Positions 33,117 through 41,811 are shown, counted from the first letter of the stretch. The stretch: DNA of 64,000 nucleotides from Streptomyces venezuelae (GCF_008642295.1 NZ_CP029190.1:4943501-5007500), one strand, 5' to 3'. Translations and numbers: made by a program. The notes: generated from the sequence alone by a model not told the origin.

Positions 33117-34556
33117 CTAGGCGGCGGCGCGGGCCGCAGCCTTGCGGCGCCGGTCGAGCGCGAAGCCGACGGCCACGACGGCGGCGGCGACCAGGGTGGA
33201 CAGGGAGACCACCTCGCGGTTGGCGTCGTCGTAGAACATGTAGCCGATCACGAAGGTGATCAGGGCCGCGGTCGCCCAGGTCAGCCAGGGGAAGAGCCAC
33301 ATCTTGACGGTCAGCTTCTCCGGTGCCTCGGCCTGAAGGATCTTGCGCATGCGCAGCTGGGTCAGGCAGATGACCAGCCACACGAAGAGCGCGATCGCAC
33401 CGGAGGAGTTCAGCAGGAAGCTGAAGACGGTGTCCGGGTTGGTGTAGTTGAAGACCACGGCGACAAAGCCGAAGACCGTGGAGCCCAGGATCGCGATGGT
33501 CGGCACGCCCCGCTTGTTGACCTTGGCGAAGGCCTTGGGCGCGTCACCGCGCTCGCCCAGCGAGAACGCCATGCGGGAGGCGGTGTACAGGCCCGAGTTC
33601 AGGCAGGACAGCACGGCGGTCAGGACGATCACGTTCATGATCTGGCCGGCGGCCGGGATGCCGATCGAGTCCAGGGCCGCGACGTACGAGCCCTTCTCGG
33701 TGATCGACTTGTCGTTCCACGGCAGCAGGGTCAGGACCACGAAGATCGAGCCCAGGTAGAAGACGCCGATGCGCCAGATGACCGAGTTGGTGGCCTTGGT
33801 GACGGCGCGGCGCGGGTCCTCGGACTCGCCGGCGGCCAGGGTGACGATCTCGCTGCCCATGAAGGAGAAGACGACCATCAGCACACCGGTGAGGACGGAG
33901 CCCCAGCCGTTCGGCATGAACCCGCCGGTGTCGGTGAGGTGTGCGAAGCCCGCACCCGGGTTGTCGGAGCCGGGCAGCACGCCGAACACGGCCAGCAGGC
34001 CGATGCCGACGAAGGCGGCGATGGCGACGACCTTGATGCCGGCGAACCAGAACTCGAACTCGCCGTAGGAGGCGACCGAACCGAGGTTGGTGATGGTCAG
34101 GACGGCCATCACGATCAGGGCCCAGGCCCACTGCGGGACGGCCGGGACCCAGCCCTCGAGGATGACCGCGCCGGCGGTGGCCTCGACGGCCAGGACGACG
34201 ACCCAGAAGAACCAGTACAGCCAGCCGATGGAGAAACCGGCCCAGCGGCCCAGCGCGCGGTCGGCGTAGGCCGAGAAGGAGCCGGAGTTCGGGCTGGCCG
34301 CAGCCATCTCGCCCAGCATCCGCATGACGAAGACCACCATCGCGCCGACCAGCGCGTAGGAGATCAGGATGGCGGGACCGGTCTTGGCGATGCCGCCGCC
34401 GGAGCCGACGAAGAGTCCCGCTCCGATGACGCCGCCGATGGCGATCATGGACAGGTGGCGGTTCTTGAGACCGGCCTTCAGACCGTCGGAAGACTGCGGG
34501 GTACCGGGGTCACCGGTGGGTCCACCTGTCTTCTGCAGGGTCGTCGTGGAGCTCAT
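33117..34556 (-). CDS. Amino acid permease (APC/AAT family), copy 3
   Basis: A 479-residue permease of the same branch: LKNRHLSMIAIGGVIGAGLFVGSGGGIAKTGP, then ESEDPRRAVTKATNSVIWRI and SGLYTASRMAFSLGERGDAPKAF. It differs from the other two in the N-tail (Gln/Thr/Pro-rich, 27 residues) and in helices 8-10, and looks closest to GABA permease GabP. ATG 34556 follows AAGGA. It is single, bounded by the 27-bp terminator. The 244 bp upstream, to rpiB, hold promoters for both divergent genes but I cannot place them with confidence. Confidence 0.9.
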   Translation of the reverse strand: MSSTTTLQKTGGPTGDPGTPQSSDGLKAGLKNRHLSMIAIGGVIGAGLFVGSGGGIAKTGPAILISYALVGAMVVFVMRMLGEMAAASPNSGSFSAYADRALGRWAGFSIGWLYWFFWVVVLAVEATAGAVILEGWVPAVPQWAWALIVMAVLTITNLGSVASYGEFEFWFAGIKVVAIAAFVGIGLLAVFGVLPGSDNPGAGFAHLTDTGGFMPNGWGSVLTGVLMVVFSFMGSEIVTLAAGESEDPRRAVTKATNSVIWRIGVFYLGSIFVVLTLLPWNDKSITEKGSYVAALDSIGIPAAGQIMNVIVLTAVLSCLNSGLYTASRMAFSLGERGDAPKAFAKVNKRGVPTIAILGSTVFGFVAVVFNYTNPDTVFSFLLNSSGAIALFVWLVICLTQLRMRKILQAEAPEKLTVKMWLFPWLTWATAALITFVIGYMFYDDANREVVSLSTLVAAAVVAVGFALDRRRKAAARAAA

Positions 34557-34800
34557 GGACGAATCCTTAAGTTCTCGGGTTGCGAGGCCCCGGAAGTAAA
34601 ACCCGGGATGAACGCGAGGCGGAAGACCTGAATCCGGATCGTTGCCGTGAGGCGAAGGTCCGGGACGTTGGTCCCGAATGCCGCACCCCCGTCTGAACTG
34701 GGCACTTTGGGATTACTTGAGCTTTCGGCGGAACGGTCGGAGTGACTTACGCGACACCCCGTCCCCGGCCTCCGGCGCCCCTCATGCCACACTCGTGACC

Positions 34801-35289
34801 ATGCGCGTGTACCTCGGATCCGACCATGCCGGCTTTGAGCTCAAGAACCACCTGGTGGACTGGCTCAAGAACAACGGCCACGAGCCCGTCGACTGCGGGC
34901 CCCACATCTACGACGCGGTGGACGACTACCCGCCGTTCTGCCTGCGCGCCGCGGAGAAGACCGCTGCGGACCCGGAGGCCCTCGGCATCGTGATCGGCGG
35001 CTCCGGAAACGGCGAGCAGATCGCGGCCAACAAGGTCAAGGGCGTCCGCGCCATCCTCGCCTGGAGCGTGGAGACCGCGAAGCTCGGCCGTGAGCACAAC
35101 AACGCCAACGTCATCTCCGTCGGCGGCCGGATGCACACGGAGGAGGAGGCCACCGCCTTCATCGAGGCCTTCCTGGCGACCCCGTACTCGAACGAGGAGC
35201 GCCACACCCGCCGTATCGACATGCTCAGCGCCTACGAGCAGACCGGCGAGCTCCCCCCGATCCCCGCCCACCACCCGCAGCAGGGCTAG
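34801..35289 (+). CDS. rpiB: Ribose-5-phosphate isomerase B
   Basis: A 162-residue RpiB interconverting ribulose 5-phosphate and ribose 5-phosphate in the pentose phosphate pathway. The N-terminus MRVYLGSDHAGFELK carries the substrate-binding Asp-His. The active-site loop reads IGGSGNGEQIAANK, with Glu72 where E. coli RpiB has Cys (CGTG): this is the actinobacterial type in which Glu is the catalytic base, as in M. tuberculosis. HNNANVISVGGRM is the second signature. No ribosome site precedes ATG 34801, though CACACT lies 7 nt upstream, so the message may be short-leadered. The glycosylase gene follows after 41 bp. Confidence 0.95.
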   Translation: MRVYLGSDHAGFELKNHLVDWLKNNGHEPVDCGPHIYDAVDDYPPFCLRAAEKTAADPEALGIVIGGSGNGEQIAANKVKGVRAILAWSVETAKLGREHNNANVISVGGRMHTEEEATAFIEAFLATPYSNEERHTRRIDMLSAYEQTGELPPIPAHHPQQG

Positions 35290-35330
35290 CCCGCCCGCTG
35301 CCACCCGCCCGTACGTACAGGAGCAGTGCC

Positions 35331-36149
35331 GTGCCCGAGGGGCATACGATCCACCGCCTCGCCCAGGACCACACCGAACGGTTCGCCGACCGCACGGTCC
35401 GGGTGAGCAGCCCCCAGGGCCGGTTCGACCGGAGCGCGGCACTGCTCGACGGCCGTGAACTGACCTCCGCGGAGGCCCACGGCAAGCACCTGTTCCTCGG
35501 CTTCGACGGGGGAGCGGGCGCCGACTGGGTCCACATCCACCTCGGCCTCTTCGGAAAGTACGGCTTCGGGCCCGCCCCGGCCCCGCCGGCCACCGACACC
35601 GTCCGGCTGCGGCTGGCCAACGACGCCCACTACGCCGACCTGCGCGGCCCCACCGCCTGCGAGCTGATCACCGAGGGCGAGAAGAAGGCGATACACGACC
35701 GGCTCGGCCCCGACCCGCTGCGGGCCGCGGACGGACCGGACCGGGCCTGGACGCGGATCTCCCGCTCCCGGACCACGATCGCCGCGCTCCTCATGGACCA
35801 GAAGATCATCGCGGGCGTCGGCAACGTCTACCGCGCCGAGGTCCTCTTCCGGCACGGCATCGACCCGTACCGGCTCGGCCGGGACATCAGCCGGGCCGAG
35901 TGGGAGGCCATGTGGGCCGACCTGGTGGAGCTGATGCGCGAGGGCGTGCGCCACAACCGGATCGACACCGTGCGCCCCGAACACACCCCGGAGGCCATGG
36001 GCCGCCCGCCGCGGGTGGACGACCACGGCGGCGAGGTGTACGTCTACCGGAGGGCGAACCTGCCCTGCCACCTCTGCGGCGGCGAGATCCGCACCGCCGG
36101 TCTCGCCGCACGCAACCTCTTCTGGTGCCCGGCCTGCCAGGACCGCTGA
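35331..36149 (+). CDS. Fpg/Nei-family DNA glycosylase-AP lyase (Nei1-like)
   Basis: A 272-residue base-excision repair enzyme removing oxidised bases. Catalytic Pro2 and Glu3 (MPEGHTIHR), Lys52 (AHGKHLFL), the H2TH region (QKIIAGVGNVYRAEVLF) and a C-terminal zinc finger (CHLCGGEIRT...FWCPACQ, C-x2-C-x16-C-x2-C) are all present. The PEGH start points to the Nei rather than the MutM branch. GTG 35331 follows ACAGGAG. It forms a probable operon with rpiB, the same pairing as Rv2464c-Rv2465c in M. tuberculosis. Confidence 0.93.
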   Translation: MPEGHTIHRLAQDHTERFADRTVRVSSPQGRFDRSAALLDGRELTSAEAHGKHLFLGFDGGAGADWVHIHLGLFGKYGFGPAPAPPATDTVRLRLANDAHYADLRGPTACELITEGEKKAIHDRLGPDPLRAADGPDRAWTRISRSRTTIAALLMDQKIIAGVGNVYRAEVLFRHGIDPYRLGRDISRAEWEAMWADLVELMREGVRHNRIDTVRPEHTPEAMGRPPRVDDHGGEVYVYRRANLPCHLCGGEIRTAGLAARNLFWCPACQDR

Positions 36150-36161
36150 GAGGAGTCCGGG

Positions 36162-36180
36162 TGTCCGGCCGAACCGGACA
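36162..36180. terminator. Small hairpin between convergent genes
   Basis: TGTCCGG / CCGGACA, 7 bp, 5-nt loop. Short, but the only hairpin in the 46-bp gap. Confidence 0.4.
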
Positions 36181-36195
36181 GGGCCGCCCCGGGTT

Positions 36196-37431
36196 CTAGA
36201 ACTGGTGCGGCAGCCAGGGCGCGAGCTCGCCCTGGAAAGCCCGCGAGGCCTCCGCCAGCGCGCCCGGCCGCAGCTCGGTGACCCGCCCGGTGCCCGCCAG
36301 CGCGCTCAGCGTGATCCCGCCCAGGTAGGCCGAGCCCAGCTCGCGCACCGACAGCTCCAGGTCCGCCGGATCCTCCGTCCGTACGCACACCGCACCGGCC
36401 GCATCGCCGGTCAGCCGCCAGCGGCCCTCGTTCCACGGACAGAACGCGTCGGCCACCTCGAAGACCACGTCCACCGGCGAGCCGTACCTCCTGGCCGTCA
36501 GCGCCGCCGGCAGATCGACCAGCCGCACGTGCAGCGCATCCCGGGTACGGGTCCGGATCCGCCGGACGTCCGTCACCAGGTGCAGCAGCGGATCGTCCAC
36601 CGGCCGCTTGTGCGCCCGCACCTGCCAGGTGAGATCGATCTCGAACACATACCGCCACAGCGCCGCGTACGCCGCCGGGTCCACCGCGTCCAGATCGCGG
36701 ACCTCGACGGTGCCCGCCGAACCGTCCAGGTCCCAGTCCGGCTTCACGCGATAGCGGACATAGCCCAGGACCTCGCCGTCCGCCCGCTCCGCGAGCACGC
36801 ACACCAGCGGCGAGGCCCCGTCCCGCTCACCCGGCGGGTCCAGCAGCCCCTGCCGCTCCCAGCCCGGCTGCCGGACCAGCATCCCGGACCGCCGCGCGGT
36901 CAGCGCCGCGTACACCCGCTCGCACTCCGGCAGCGCCTTCTCCGGATCCGCCAGCCGCAGCCGGATCCCGTCGGCGCCCGGCGGCAGGTTCAGCCGTACC
37001 CGGGTGGTGTCGACGTCCACCGACAGCGCGTACGTGCCGACGCCATAGCCGAACCGGCCGTAGATCTCCGGCTCCGAGGCCGTCAGCACGGCCACCGGCT
37101 CACCGCCCCCCGCCCGGATGTCGTCGAGCTGGCGCCGCATCAGCGAGGACAGGATGCCGCGCCGCCGGTGCGTCGGCGCCACCCCCACCAACGTCACCCC
37201 GGCCGCCGGCACCACCGCACCGCCCGGAACCGTCAGCCGGAAGCTGAAGGCGCTCGCCGACCCCACACAGTCCTCGCCGTCCCACACGCCCAGCGAACGC
37301 TCCGGCTCCGTGAGGGACTTGTCCAGCGCCCGCTCCTCCGGCGAGGCCGGGGTACCGCCGAAGGCCAGCTCGAGGCAGCCGTACCAGGTGTCCCACTCCT
37401 CGGGACGCAAGACCCGCATCTCATATGGCAT
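36196..37431 (-). CDS. GNAT-family N-acetyltransferase, Eis-like
   Basis: A 411-residue acetyl-CoA-dependent transferase with the Eis layout: a GNAT domain (residues about 1-150; acetyl-CoA loop VAPTHRRRGILSSLMRRQL), a second degenerate GNAT domain and a C-terminal SCP2-like domain. EPEIYGRFGYGVGTY carries the expected catalytic Tyr. The protein ends in Phe (APWLPHQF), matching Eis enzymes in which the C-terminal carboxylate of Phe acts as general base. Substrates may be aminoglycosides, peptides or other amines; this cannot be chosen from sequence. ATG 37431 is used; ATG 37419 (MRVLRPEEWD) is an alternative. Confidence 0.9.
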   Translation of the reverse strand: MPYEMRVLRPEEWDTWYGCLELAFGGTPASPEERALDKSLTEPERSLGVWDGEDCVGSASAFSFRLTVPGGAVVPAAGVTLVGVAPTHRRRGILSSLMRRQLDDIRAGGGEPVAVLTASEPEIYGRFGYGVGTYALSVDVDTTRVRLNLPPGADGIRLRLADPEKALPECERVYAALTARRSGMLVRQPGWERQGLLDPPGERDGASPLVCVLAERADGEVLGYVRYRVKPDWDLDGSAGTVEVRDLDAVDPAAYAALWRYVFEIDLTWQVRAHKRPVDDPLLHLVTDVRRIRTRTRDALHVRLVDLPAALTARRYGSPVDVVFEVADAFCPWNEGRWRLTGDAAGAVCVRTEDPADLELSVRELGSAYLGGITLSALAGTGRVTELRPGALAEASRAFQGELAPWLPHQF

Positions 37432-37546
37432 AAGACCATGCCTATCAGGGCATTCGCCCCGCGTCGACCGGATTTAGGGCCCCCGGCCTCCACCCGCCCC
37501 GGGCCCCCAACCAGGGGTACCCCTGCGCGCACACAGCCAGGATGGA

Positions 37547-37552
37547 TAGGGT
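37547..37552 (+). promoter_or_regulatory. -10 box of the PP2C phosphatase gene
   Basis: TAGGGT ends 9 nt before ATG 37562 and no ribosome site intervenes. Transcription starting 7 nt after the box would leave a leader of two or three bases at most. Confidence 0.45.
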
Positions 37553-37561
37553 CCCCTGACA

Positions 37562-38707
37562 ATGGCCGGGGCACGTGCAGAGACCCTTATGGCCCGGATG
37601 CGGAAGCTGTCGCACCGGGCCCGCACCGTGCTGCGCAAGTCCGCCGTGGACTACTTCCGCGGCGACGCCTCGGACTGGCTCGCCTTCGCCGGCCTGCTGC
37701 TCACCGTCCCCGCCATCACCTGCGGCACCCTGATGCTGCCGGTCTGGTTCTCGCCCTCCGCCCTCGTCCTGCCGATCGTCGCGGGCGGCCTGCTGCTCCG
37801 CCCCGCCAGCCTGCTCGCCCTGTACGCCGCCTCCGCCGCCGCACTGATCGTCGAGGCCCTGGTCCTCGGCCCCTACACCCAGGGACCCGCCCGGGTCACC
37901 CCCGGAACCGTGCTCGTGGTCGCCGCCTGCGGATTCTTCGGGCTGGTCATCGCCCAGTTCCGCAGCCGGGTCGGAGTGCCCTGGCGGCGCGGCGGCACCA
38001 TGCTCTTCGACCTCCGCGAACGCATCCGGGTGCAGAGCAAACTGCCCGACCTGCCGTCCGGCTGGCACCGCGAGATGGCCCTCCGCCCGGCCGGCGGCCA
38101 GTCCTTCTCCGGCGACTTCGTGGTCGCCGCCCGCACCGGCCCGCGCGGCCGGACCCTGGAAGTCGTCCTTACCGACGTCTCCGGCAAGGGCATGGACGCC
38201 GGATCCCGCGCCCTGCTGCTCTCCGGCGCCTTCGGCGGCCTGCTCGGCTCCCTGCCCCCGGAGGACTTCCTGCCCGCCGCCAACGGCTACCTGCTCCGCC
38301 AGGACTGGGACGAGGGCTTCGCCACCTCCGTCCACCTCGTACTGGACCTGGACACCGGCGACTACGAGCTGCTCTCGGCCGGCCACCTGCCCGCCCTCCA
38401 GCTGTCCGCGGGCACCGGGCGCTGGCAGGAGAAGTCCGGCACCGGCCCGCTGCTCGGCGTCTACGACGGAGCGGAATTCGAGCCGGCCCGCGGCAACCTG
38501 CGCCCCGGCGACGTCCTGATGCTGTTCACCGACGGACTGGTCGAGACCGCCGACCGGGAGATCAGCGAGGGCATCGACCGGCTCACCGGCGAGGCCGACC
38601 GCTATGTCGCGGCCGGCTGGCAGGGTGCCGCCTGGCACCTGATCGAGAAGGTGGCCAAGGACGTCAACGACGACCGCGCCCTCCTGCTGATCCGCCGCTC
38701 GGCCTGA
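37562..38707 (+). CDS. Membrane-anchored PP2C/SpoIIE-type serine phosphatase
   Basis: A 381-residue protein. The first 150 residues hold about four membrane helices (WLAFAGLLLTVPAITCGTL, VLPIVAGGLLL, LLALYAASAAALIVEALV, VLVVAACGFFGLVIA). The rest is an SpoIIE phosphatase: GGQSFSGDFVVAA (first metal Asp), VLTDVSGKGMDAG (second), LSAGHLPAL and MLFTDGLVETADREI, with DDRALLLIRR at the end. Such enzymes dephosphorylate anti-anti-sigma factors in partner-switching pathways, which are very numerous in Streptomyces. No anti-sigma or antagonist gene is adjacent and there is no sensory domain other than the membrane part. Confidence 0.92.
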   Translation: MAGARAETLMARMRKLSHRARTVLRKSAVDYFRGDASDWLAFAGLLLTVPAITCGTLMLPVWFSPSALVLPIVAGGLLLRPASLLALYAASAAALIVEALVLGPYTQGPARVTPGTVLVVAACGFFGLVIAQFRSRVGVPWRRGGTMLFDLRERIRVQSKLPDLPSGWHREMALRPAGGQSFSGDFVVAARTGPRGRTLEVVLTDVSGKGMDAGSRALLLSGAFGGLLGSLPPEDFLPAANGYLLRQDWDEGFATSVHLVLDLDTGDYELLSAGHLPALQLSAGTGRWQEKSGTGPLLGVYDGAEFEPARGNLRPGDVLMLFTDGLVETADREISEGIDRLTGEADRYVAAGWQGAAWHLIEKVAKDVNDDRALLLIRRSA

Positions 38708-38738
38708 CCGATCCGCCCGATCGCTCCGCTGTCGGGTG

Positions 38739-39380
38739 TCAGCGCGCTTCCTTGCTCCACGGCGAGATGCCCATTTTGCCGGTGTTGCCCAGGTCCACCG
38801 GGCGGGTCAGTTTGAGGACCTGGCGCGGTCGGCCGGGCGCGGGCATGATGTCGAGGAACCAGCCCTCGACCGCCGGCGCGTTCACCTCGGTGACCAGGTT
38901 GCGCCACAGCAGCCCGAACGAGGCCGCCTCGCCCGGCTGCAGGACCACCTTCTGCCCCGGCTGGTCGAAGCCCGTCCCCGTGGTGATGCCGTTGGACCCC
39001 TGGCCCACATGCACCTGCACCGGAGCCCCTTTCTTGTCCTGCAACCGCAGGTCCGGGTAGCCGTTCAGGGTGATCGGTGCGGTGCCGCAGTTGTCCAGGC
39101 GGACGCTCTCCACCCGGAGCCCCATCGCGGCGTCCCCGGTCCCCTCGGACAGCCGGAACCCGCCCTCGGGGCACTTCGGCCCGGGGTCCTCCGACGCCTT
39201 CGCCTCGTCCTGCGGCGCCGGCGTCACCGGCTTCGGCGGGACCTGCAGGGGTGCCGTCGGCTTCGGTGCCCGCTCCGGCGGCGGTGCCGCCTCGCACCCG
39301 GCCAGCACCGGCACCAGTACCGCGGCCAAGCCCCCGGCCAGGCTCCCGGCCATTCTTCGTCCCCACCGTTTTGTGATCAT
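38739..39380 (-). CDS. DUF4232-like lipoprotein
   Basis: A 213-residue exported protein. The signal peptide ends in a lipobox (VPVLAGC, Cys near residue 29), followed by a Pro/Ala/Lys-rich spacer of about 40 residues and a compact beta domain with two cysteines (KCPEGGF and RLDNCGTAPITLNGYPDLRL), typical of DUF4232 proteins of the Streptomyces cell surface. Function unknown. ATG 39380 has no ribosome site but TAGGGT lies 6 nt upstream, a probable leaderless start. An internal ATG at 39353 (MAGSLAGG) would also give a workable signal peptide. Confidence 0.85.
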   Translation of the reverse strand: MITKRWGRRMAGSLAGGLAAVLVPVLAGCEAAPPPERAPKPTAPLQVPPKPVTPAPQDEAKASEDPGPKCPEGGFRLSEGTGDAAMGLRVESVRLDNCGTAPITLNGYPDLRLQDKKGAPVQVHVGQGSNGITTGTGFDQPGQKVVLQPGEAASFGLLWRNLVTEVNAPAVEGWFLDIMPAPGRPRQVLKLTRPVDLGNTGKMGISPWSKEAR

Positions 39381-39386
39381 CGTCCG

Positions 39387-39392
39387 ACCCTA
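39387..39392 (-). promoter_or_regulatory. -10 box, leaderless lipoprotein gene
   Basis: TAGGGT on the minus strand, exactly 6 nt before ATG at 39380. Confidence 0.55.
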
Positions 39393-39494
39393 TGGTTCCG
39401 GCCCGCCCCGTTCCACCCCCGGCCCCGCCGGACTCGCTGCGCGCGGAGGCCACTTGCCGGCGAGTGGCCCGGGTCCGCCGCCGCTCCGGCGTCC

Positions 39495-39500
39495 TACCGT
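39495..39500 (+). promoter_or_regulatory. -10 box, leaderless decarboxylase gene
   Basis: TACCGT, exactly 6 nt before ATG at 39507; the intervening bases are GCCCCC, so no ribosome site exists. Confidence 0.5.
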
Positions 39501-39506
39501 GCCCCC

Positions 39507-40997
39507 ATGGACGCCTTCCTCGCCGCCGACCTGAACCGCCTGCCCGAGCTGCTCGGCCTGACCGCCCGCCAGGCCACCGAAGCCCTCGCCGCCCTCGACG
39601 ACCGGCCCGTCGTGCCCGCCACCGACCCGGCGGTCGGGCTGCCGCCGCTGCCCGACCGCGGTGAAGGCCTCGACCGGACCCTGGCCGCGTTCGCCGAAGA
39701 GTGGGCGCCCCGATTCTCCGCCTCCGCCGGCCCCCGCTACCTCGGCTTCGTCACCGGCGGCGCCACCCCCGCCGCCCTCGCCGGCGACTGGCTGACCGCC
39801 GCCCACGACCAGAACTCCAACTCCGGCCTCGACGGCGCCGGCCAGGCGCTGGAACGCCAGACGGTCCACTGGCTCCGCGAGCTCTTCGGCCTGGGGCCCG
39901 AGCACACCGGCACCTTTGTCAGCGGCGCCACCCTCTCCAACACCGTCGGCCTCGCCATCGCCCGCGAATGGCTGGGGGAGCGGCTCGGCGTCTCCCCGGC
40001 CGAGGACGGCGCCGGCGCCCTCGGGCCGGTCCGCGTCCTCTCCGGAGCCCCGCACTCCTCCATCGCCAAGGCCCTCGCCGTCCTCGGCCTCGGCCGGAAC
40101 GCGCTCGTCCACGTCCCCACCCTGCCCGGCCGCGAAGCCGTCGACCCGGCGGCCCTCGCCCGGGCCCTCTCCGACACCCCCGGCCCCTGCGTGGTCGTGG
40201 CCAACGCCGGCACCGTCAACACCGTCGACTTCGACGACCTCACCGCCCTCGCCGCCCTCAGGGAACGCCACGACTTCTGGCTGCACACCGACGCCGCCTT
40301 CGGTGCCTTCGCCGCGCTCTCCCCGGACCGCGCCCACCTCACCCGCGGCCTCTCACTCGCCGACTCGGTCTGCGTGGACCTGCACAAATGGCTCAACGTC
40401 CCCTACGACAGCGCCGTCCAGTTCACCCGCCGCCAGGACCTCCAGGCCCGGGTCTTCCGGAACTCCGCCGCCTACCTCGGCCCGCTCGGCGAACACCCCG
40501 ACCTGGTCCACCTCACCCCCGAGAACTCCCACCGGCTCCGCGCCCTCGCCGCCTGGTTCACCCTCCGGGCCTACGGCCGGCAGGGCCACCGGGAGATCGT
40601 CGAACGGGACATCGCCTGCGCCCGCGCCCTCGGCGACCGCCTCGCCGCCGACCCCGCCTTCCGGCTGCTCGCCCCGGTCCGGCTCAACGTGGTCTGCTTC
40701 ACCCTCGCCGAAGACCCCACCCCCGAACGCCTGGCCGCCCTGCGGAACGCCGCCGCCGCCGAGGTGTTCGTCACCCCGACCGTCCTCGGGGGAACCCCGG
40801 CCCTGCGTGCGGCGTTCTCCAACTGGCGTACCACCGAGGACGATGTGCGCCGGGCCGCCGAGGCCCTCCGTACCGCGGCGAAGGGACTCGTATGCCCCCC
40901 CTCACCCTCCTCCAGATCGAGGCCCTGGCCCGCGCGGCGCACGAAGGCCAGACCGACAAGGCCGGCCGGCCGTACGCCGAACACCTCGCGGCGGTAG
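39507..40997 (+). CDS. PLP-dependent group II decarboxylase-like protein
   Basis: A 496-residue fold-type I PLP enzyme of the aromatic/acidic amino acid decarboxylase group. [29 protein letters not shown] and GTFVSGATLSNTVGLAIAREW form the N-terminal and cofactor-phosphate regions; HTDAAFGAF carries the Asp that pairs with the pyridine nitrogen; Lys294 in VDLHKWLNVPYDS is the Schiff-base lysine. The substrate is uncertain (aromatic L-amino acids, glutamate or aspartate). The last 30 residues (PPSPSSRSRPWPARRTKAR...) are basic, Pro-rich and overlap the next gene by 106 bp, so the true family end is probably near residue 462 and the tail looks like read-out after loss of the original stop. Confidence 0.9.
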   Translation: MDAFLAADLNRLPELLGLTARQATEALAALDDRPVVPATDPAVGLPPLPDRGEGLDRTLAAFAEEWAPRFSASAGPRYLGFVTGGATPAALAGDWLTAAHDQNSNSGLDGAGQALERQTVHWLRELFGLGPEHTGTFVSGATLSNTVGLAIAREWLGERLGVSPAEDGAGALGPVRVLSGAPHSSIAKALAVLGLGRNALVHVPTLPGREAVDPAALARALSDTPGPCVVVANAGTVNTVDFDDLTALAALRERHDFWLHTDAAFGAFAALSPDRAHLTRGLSLADSVCVDLHKWLNVPYDSAVQFTRRQDLQARVFRNSAAYLGPLGEHPDLVHLTPENSHRLRALAAWFTLRAYGRQGHREIVERDIACARALGDRLAADPAFRLLAPVRLNVVCFTLAEDPTPERLAALRNAAAAEVFVTPTVLGGTPALRAAFSNWRTTEDDVRRAAEALRTAAKGLVCPPSPSSRSRPWPARRTKARPTRPAGRTPNTSRR

Positions 40998-41332
40998 CCG
41001 AGGGCGTCCGCATCCGCGGCGGCAGCCCTGAACAGCAGGCCGCGGCCTGGCTGCACGACGCCATCGAGGACGAGGCCCTGTCGCCCGCCTGGCTGGAATC
41101 GGCCGATCTCCCGGACTCCGTCAAGGAGATGGTCCTCGCGGTCACCAAACGCGCGGGCGAATCCCCGGAGGACTACACCGCCCGTATCCTCGCCACCCCC
41201 GGCGCGCTCCTGGTCAAGGAGGCCGATCTCGCGCACAACGCGGACCCGGCCCGGCTCGCCGTACTCGACGAGCCCACCCGCTCCCGGCTGACCGCGAAAT
41301 ACGCGCACGTCCGTGGCCTCTTGGGGCTCTGA
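40892..41332 (+). CDS. HD-domain phosphohydrolase (small SpoT/MESH1-like)
   Basis: A 146-residue HD hydrolase. Residues ALARAAHEGQTDKAGRPYAEHLAAVAE, AAWLHDAIEDEAL and LLVKEADLAHNAD carry the His31, His55-Asp56, Glu59-Asp60 and late Asp expected for the metal site. The layout recalls the hydrolase half of RelA/SpoT and small alarmone hydrolases, so ppGpp hydrolysis is possible but unproven. ATG 40892 has AAGGGA upstream. Its first 106 bp lie inside the decarboxylase gene in another frame, an unusually long same-strand overlap. Confidence 0.85.
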   Translation: MPPLTLLQIEALARAAHEGQTDKAGRPYAEHLAAVAEGVRIRGGSPEQQAAAWLHDAIEDEALSPAWLESADLPDSVKEMVLAVTKRAGESPEDYTARILATPGALLVKEADLAHNADPARLAVLDEPTRSRLTAKYAHVRGLLGL

Positions 41333-41464
41333 ACCCAACCGAGTTGGCGGAAATGGCGCCCAGGAGGCGGGTAGCGGGGGCCCGTTGGTGGCACGATGGT
41401 CCATGTGGGGGTGCGTGGCCGTGCCCCCGGGCCGACCAGGGGACGACCGAAGGTGTGATCAGTA

Positions 41465-41659
41465 GTGGCCATTTCGCTGTCAGTGGTGGTTCTGTTGGCG
41501 GTCATCATGGTGGTGCTGATCCGCAGCAACCACATCAAGCCAGGCCCGGCCATCGTCGCGGTCCTCTTCGGCTTCTTCCTGGCCTCCAGCTCGATCGCCC
41601 CGGACGTCAACCGCTTCCTGAACTCCCTCGCCGACACCATCGCCGGCATCAAGCTCTGA
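41465..41659 (+). CDS. Small membrane protein
   Basis: A 64-residue protein with two hydrophobic helices: residues 3-20 (ISLSVVVLLAVIMVVLIR) and about 28-45 (PAIVAVLFGFFLASSSIA), followed by a short amphipathic end (DVNRFLNSLADTIAGIKL). GTG 41465 has AAGG at about 10 nt. I recognise this type as a conserved Streptomyces membrane protein near tig but know of no function. A hairpin terminator follows. Confidence 0.75.
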   Translation: MAISLSVVVLLAVIMVVLIRSNHIKPGPAIVAVLFGFFLASSSIAPDVNRFLNSLADTIAGIKL

Positions 41660-41691
41660 TCCGACAGATCTCGGGGCGCCCGGGAACGCAA

Positions 41692-41730
41692 CAGGGCCAG
41701 GCGGAGGAAACATCCTCTGACCTGGCCCTG
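41692..41730. terminator. Terminator between the small membrane gene and tRNA-Gly
   Basis: CAGGGCCAGG / CCTGGCCCTG outer stem (10 bp) with an inner GAGGA/TCCTC stem. It can stop the membrane-protein transcript on one strand and the tRNA transcript on the other. Confidence 0.7.
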
Positions 41731-41740
41731 AGCCATTCAG

Positions 41741-41811
41741 AGCGGGCGACGGGAATCGAACCCGCGTAGCTAGTTTGGAAGACTAGTGCTCTACCATTGA
41801 GCTACGCCCGC
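41741..41811 (-). tRNA. tRNA-Gly (TCC)
   Basis: On the minus strand: acceptor stem GCGGGCG/CGCCCGC, D arm GCTCAATGGTAGAGC, anticodon arm CTAGTCTTCCAAACTAG with anticodon TCC, T arm with TTCGATT, discriminator T. It reads GGA/GGG codons. The 3' CCA is not encoded. Confidence 0.96.
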
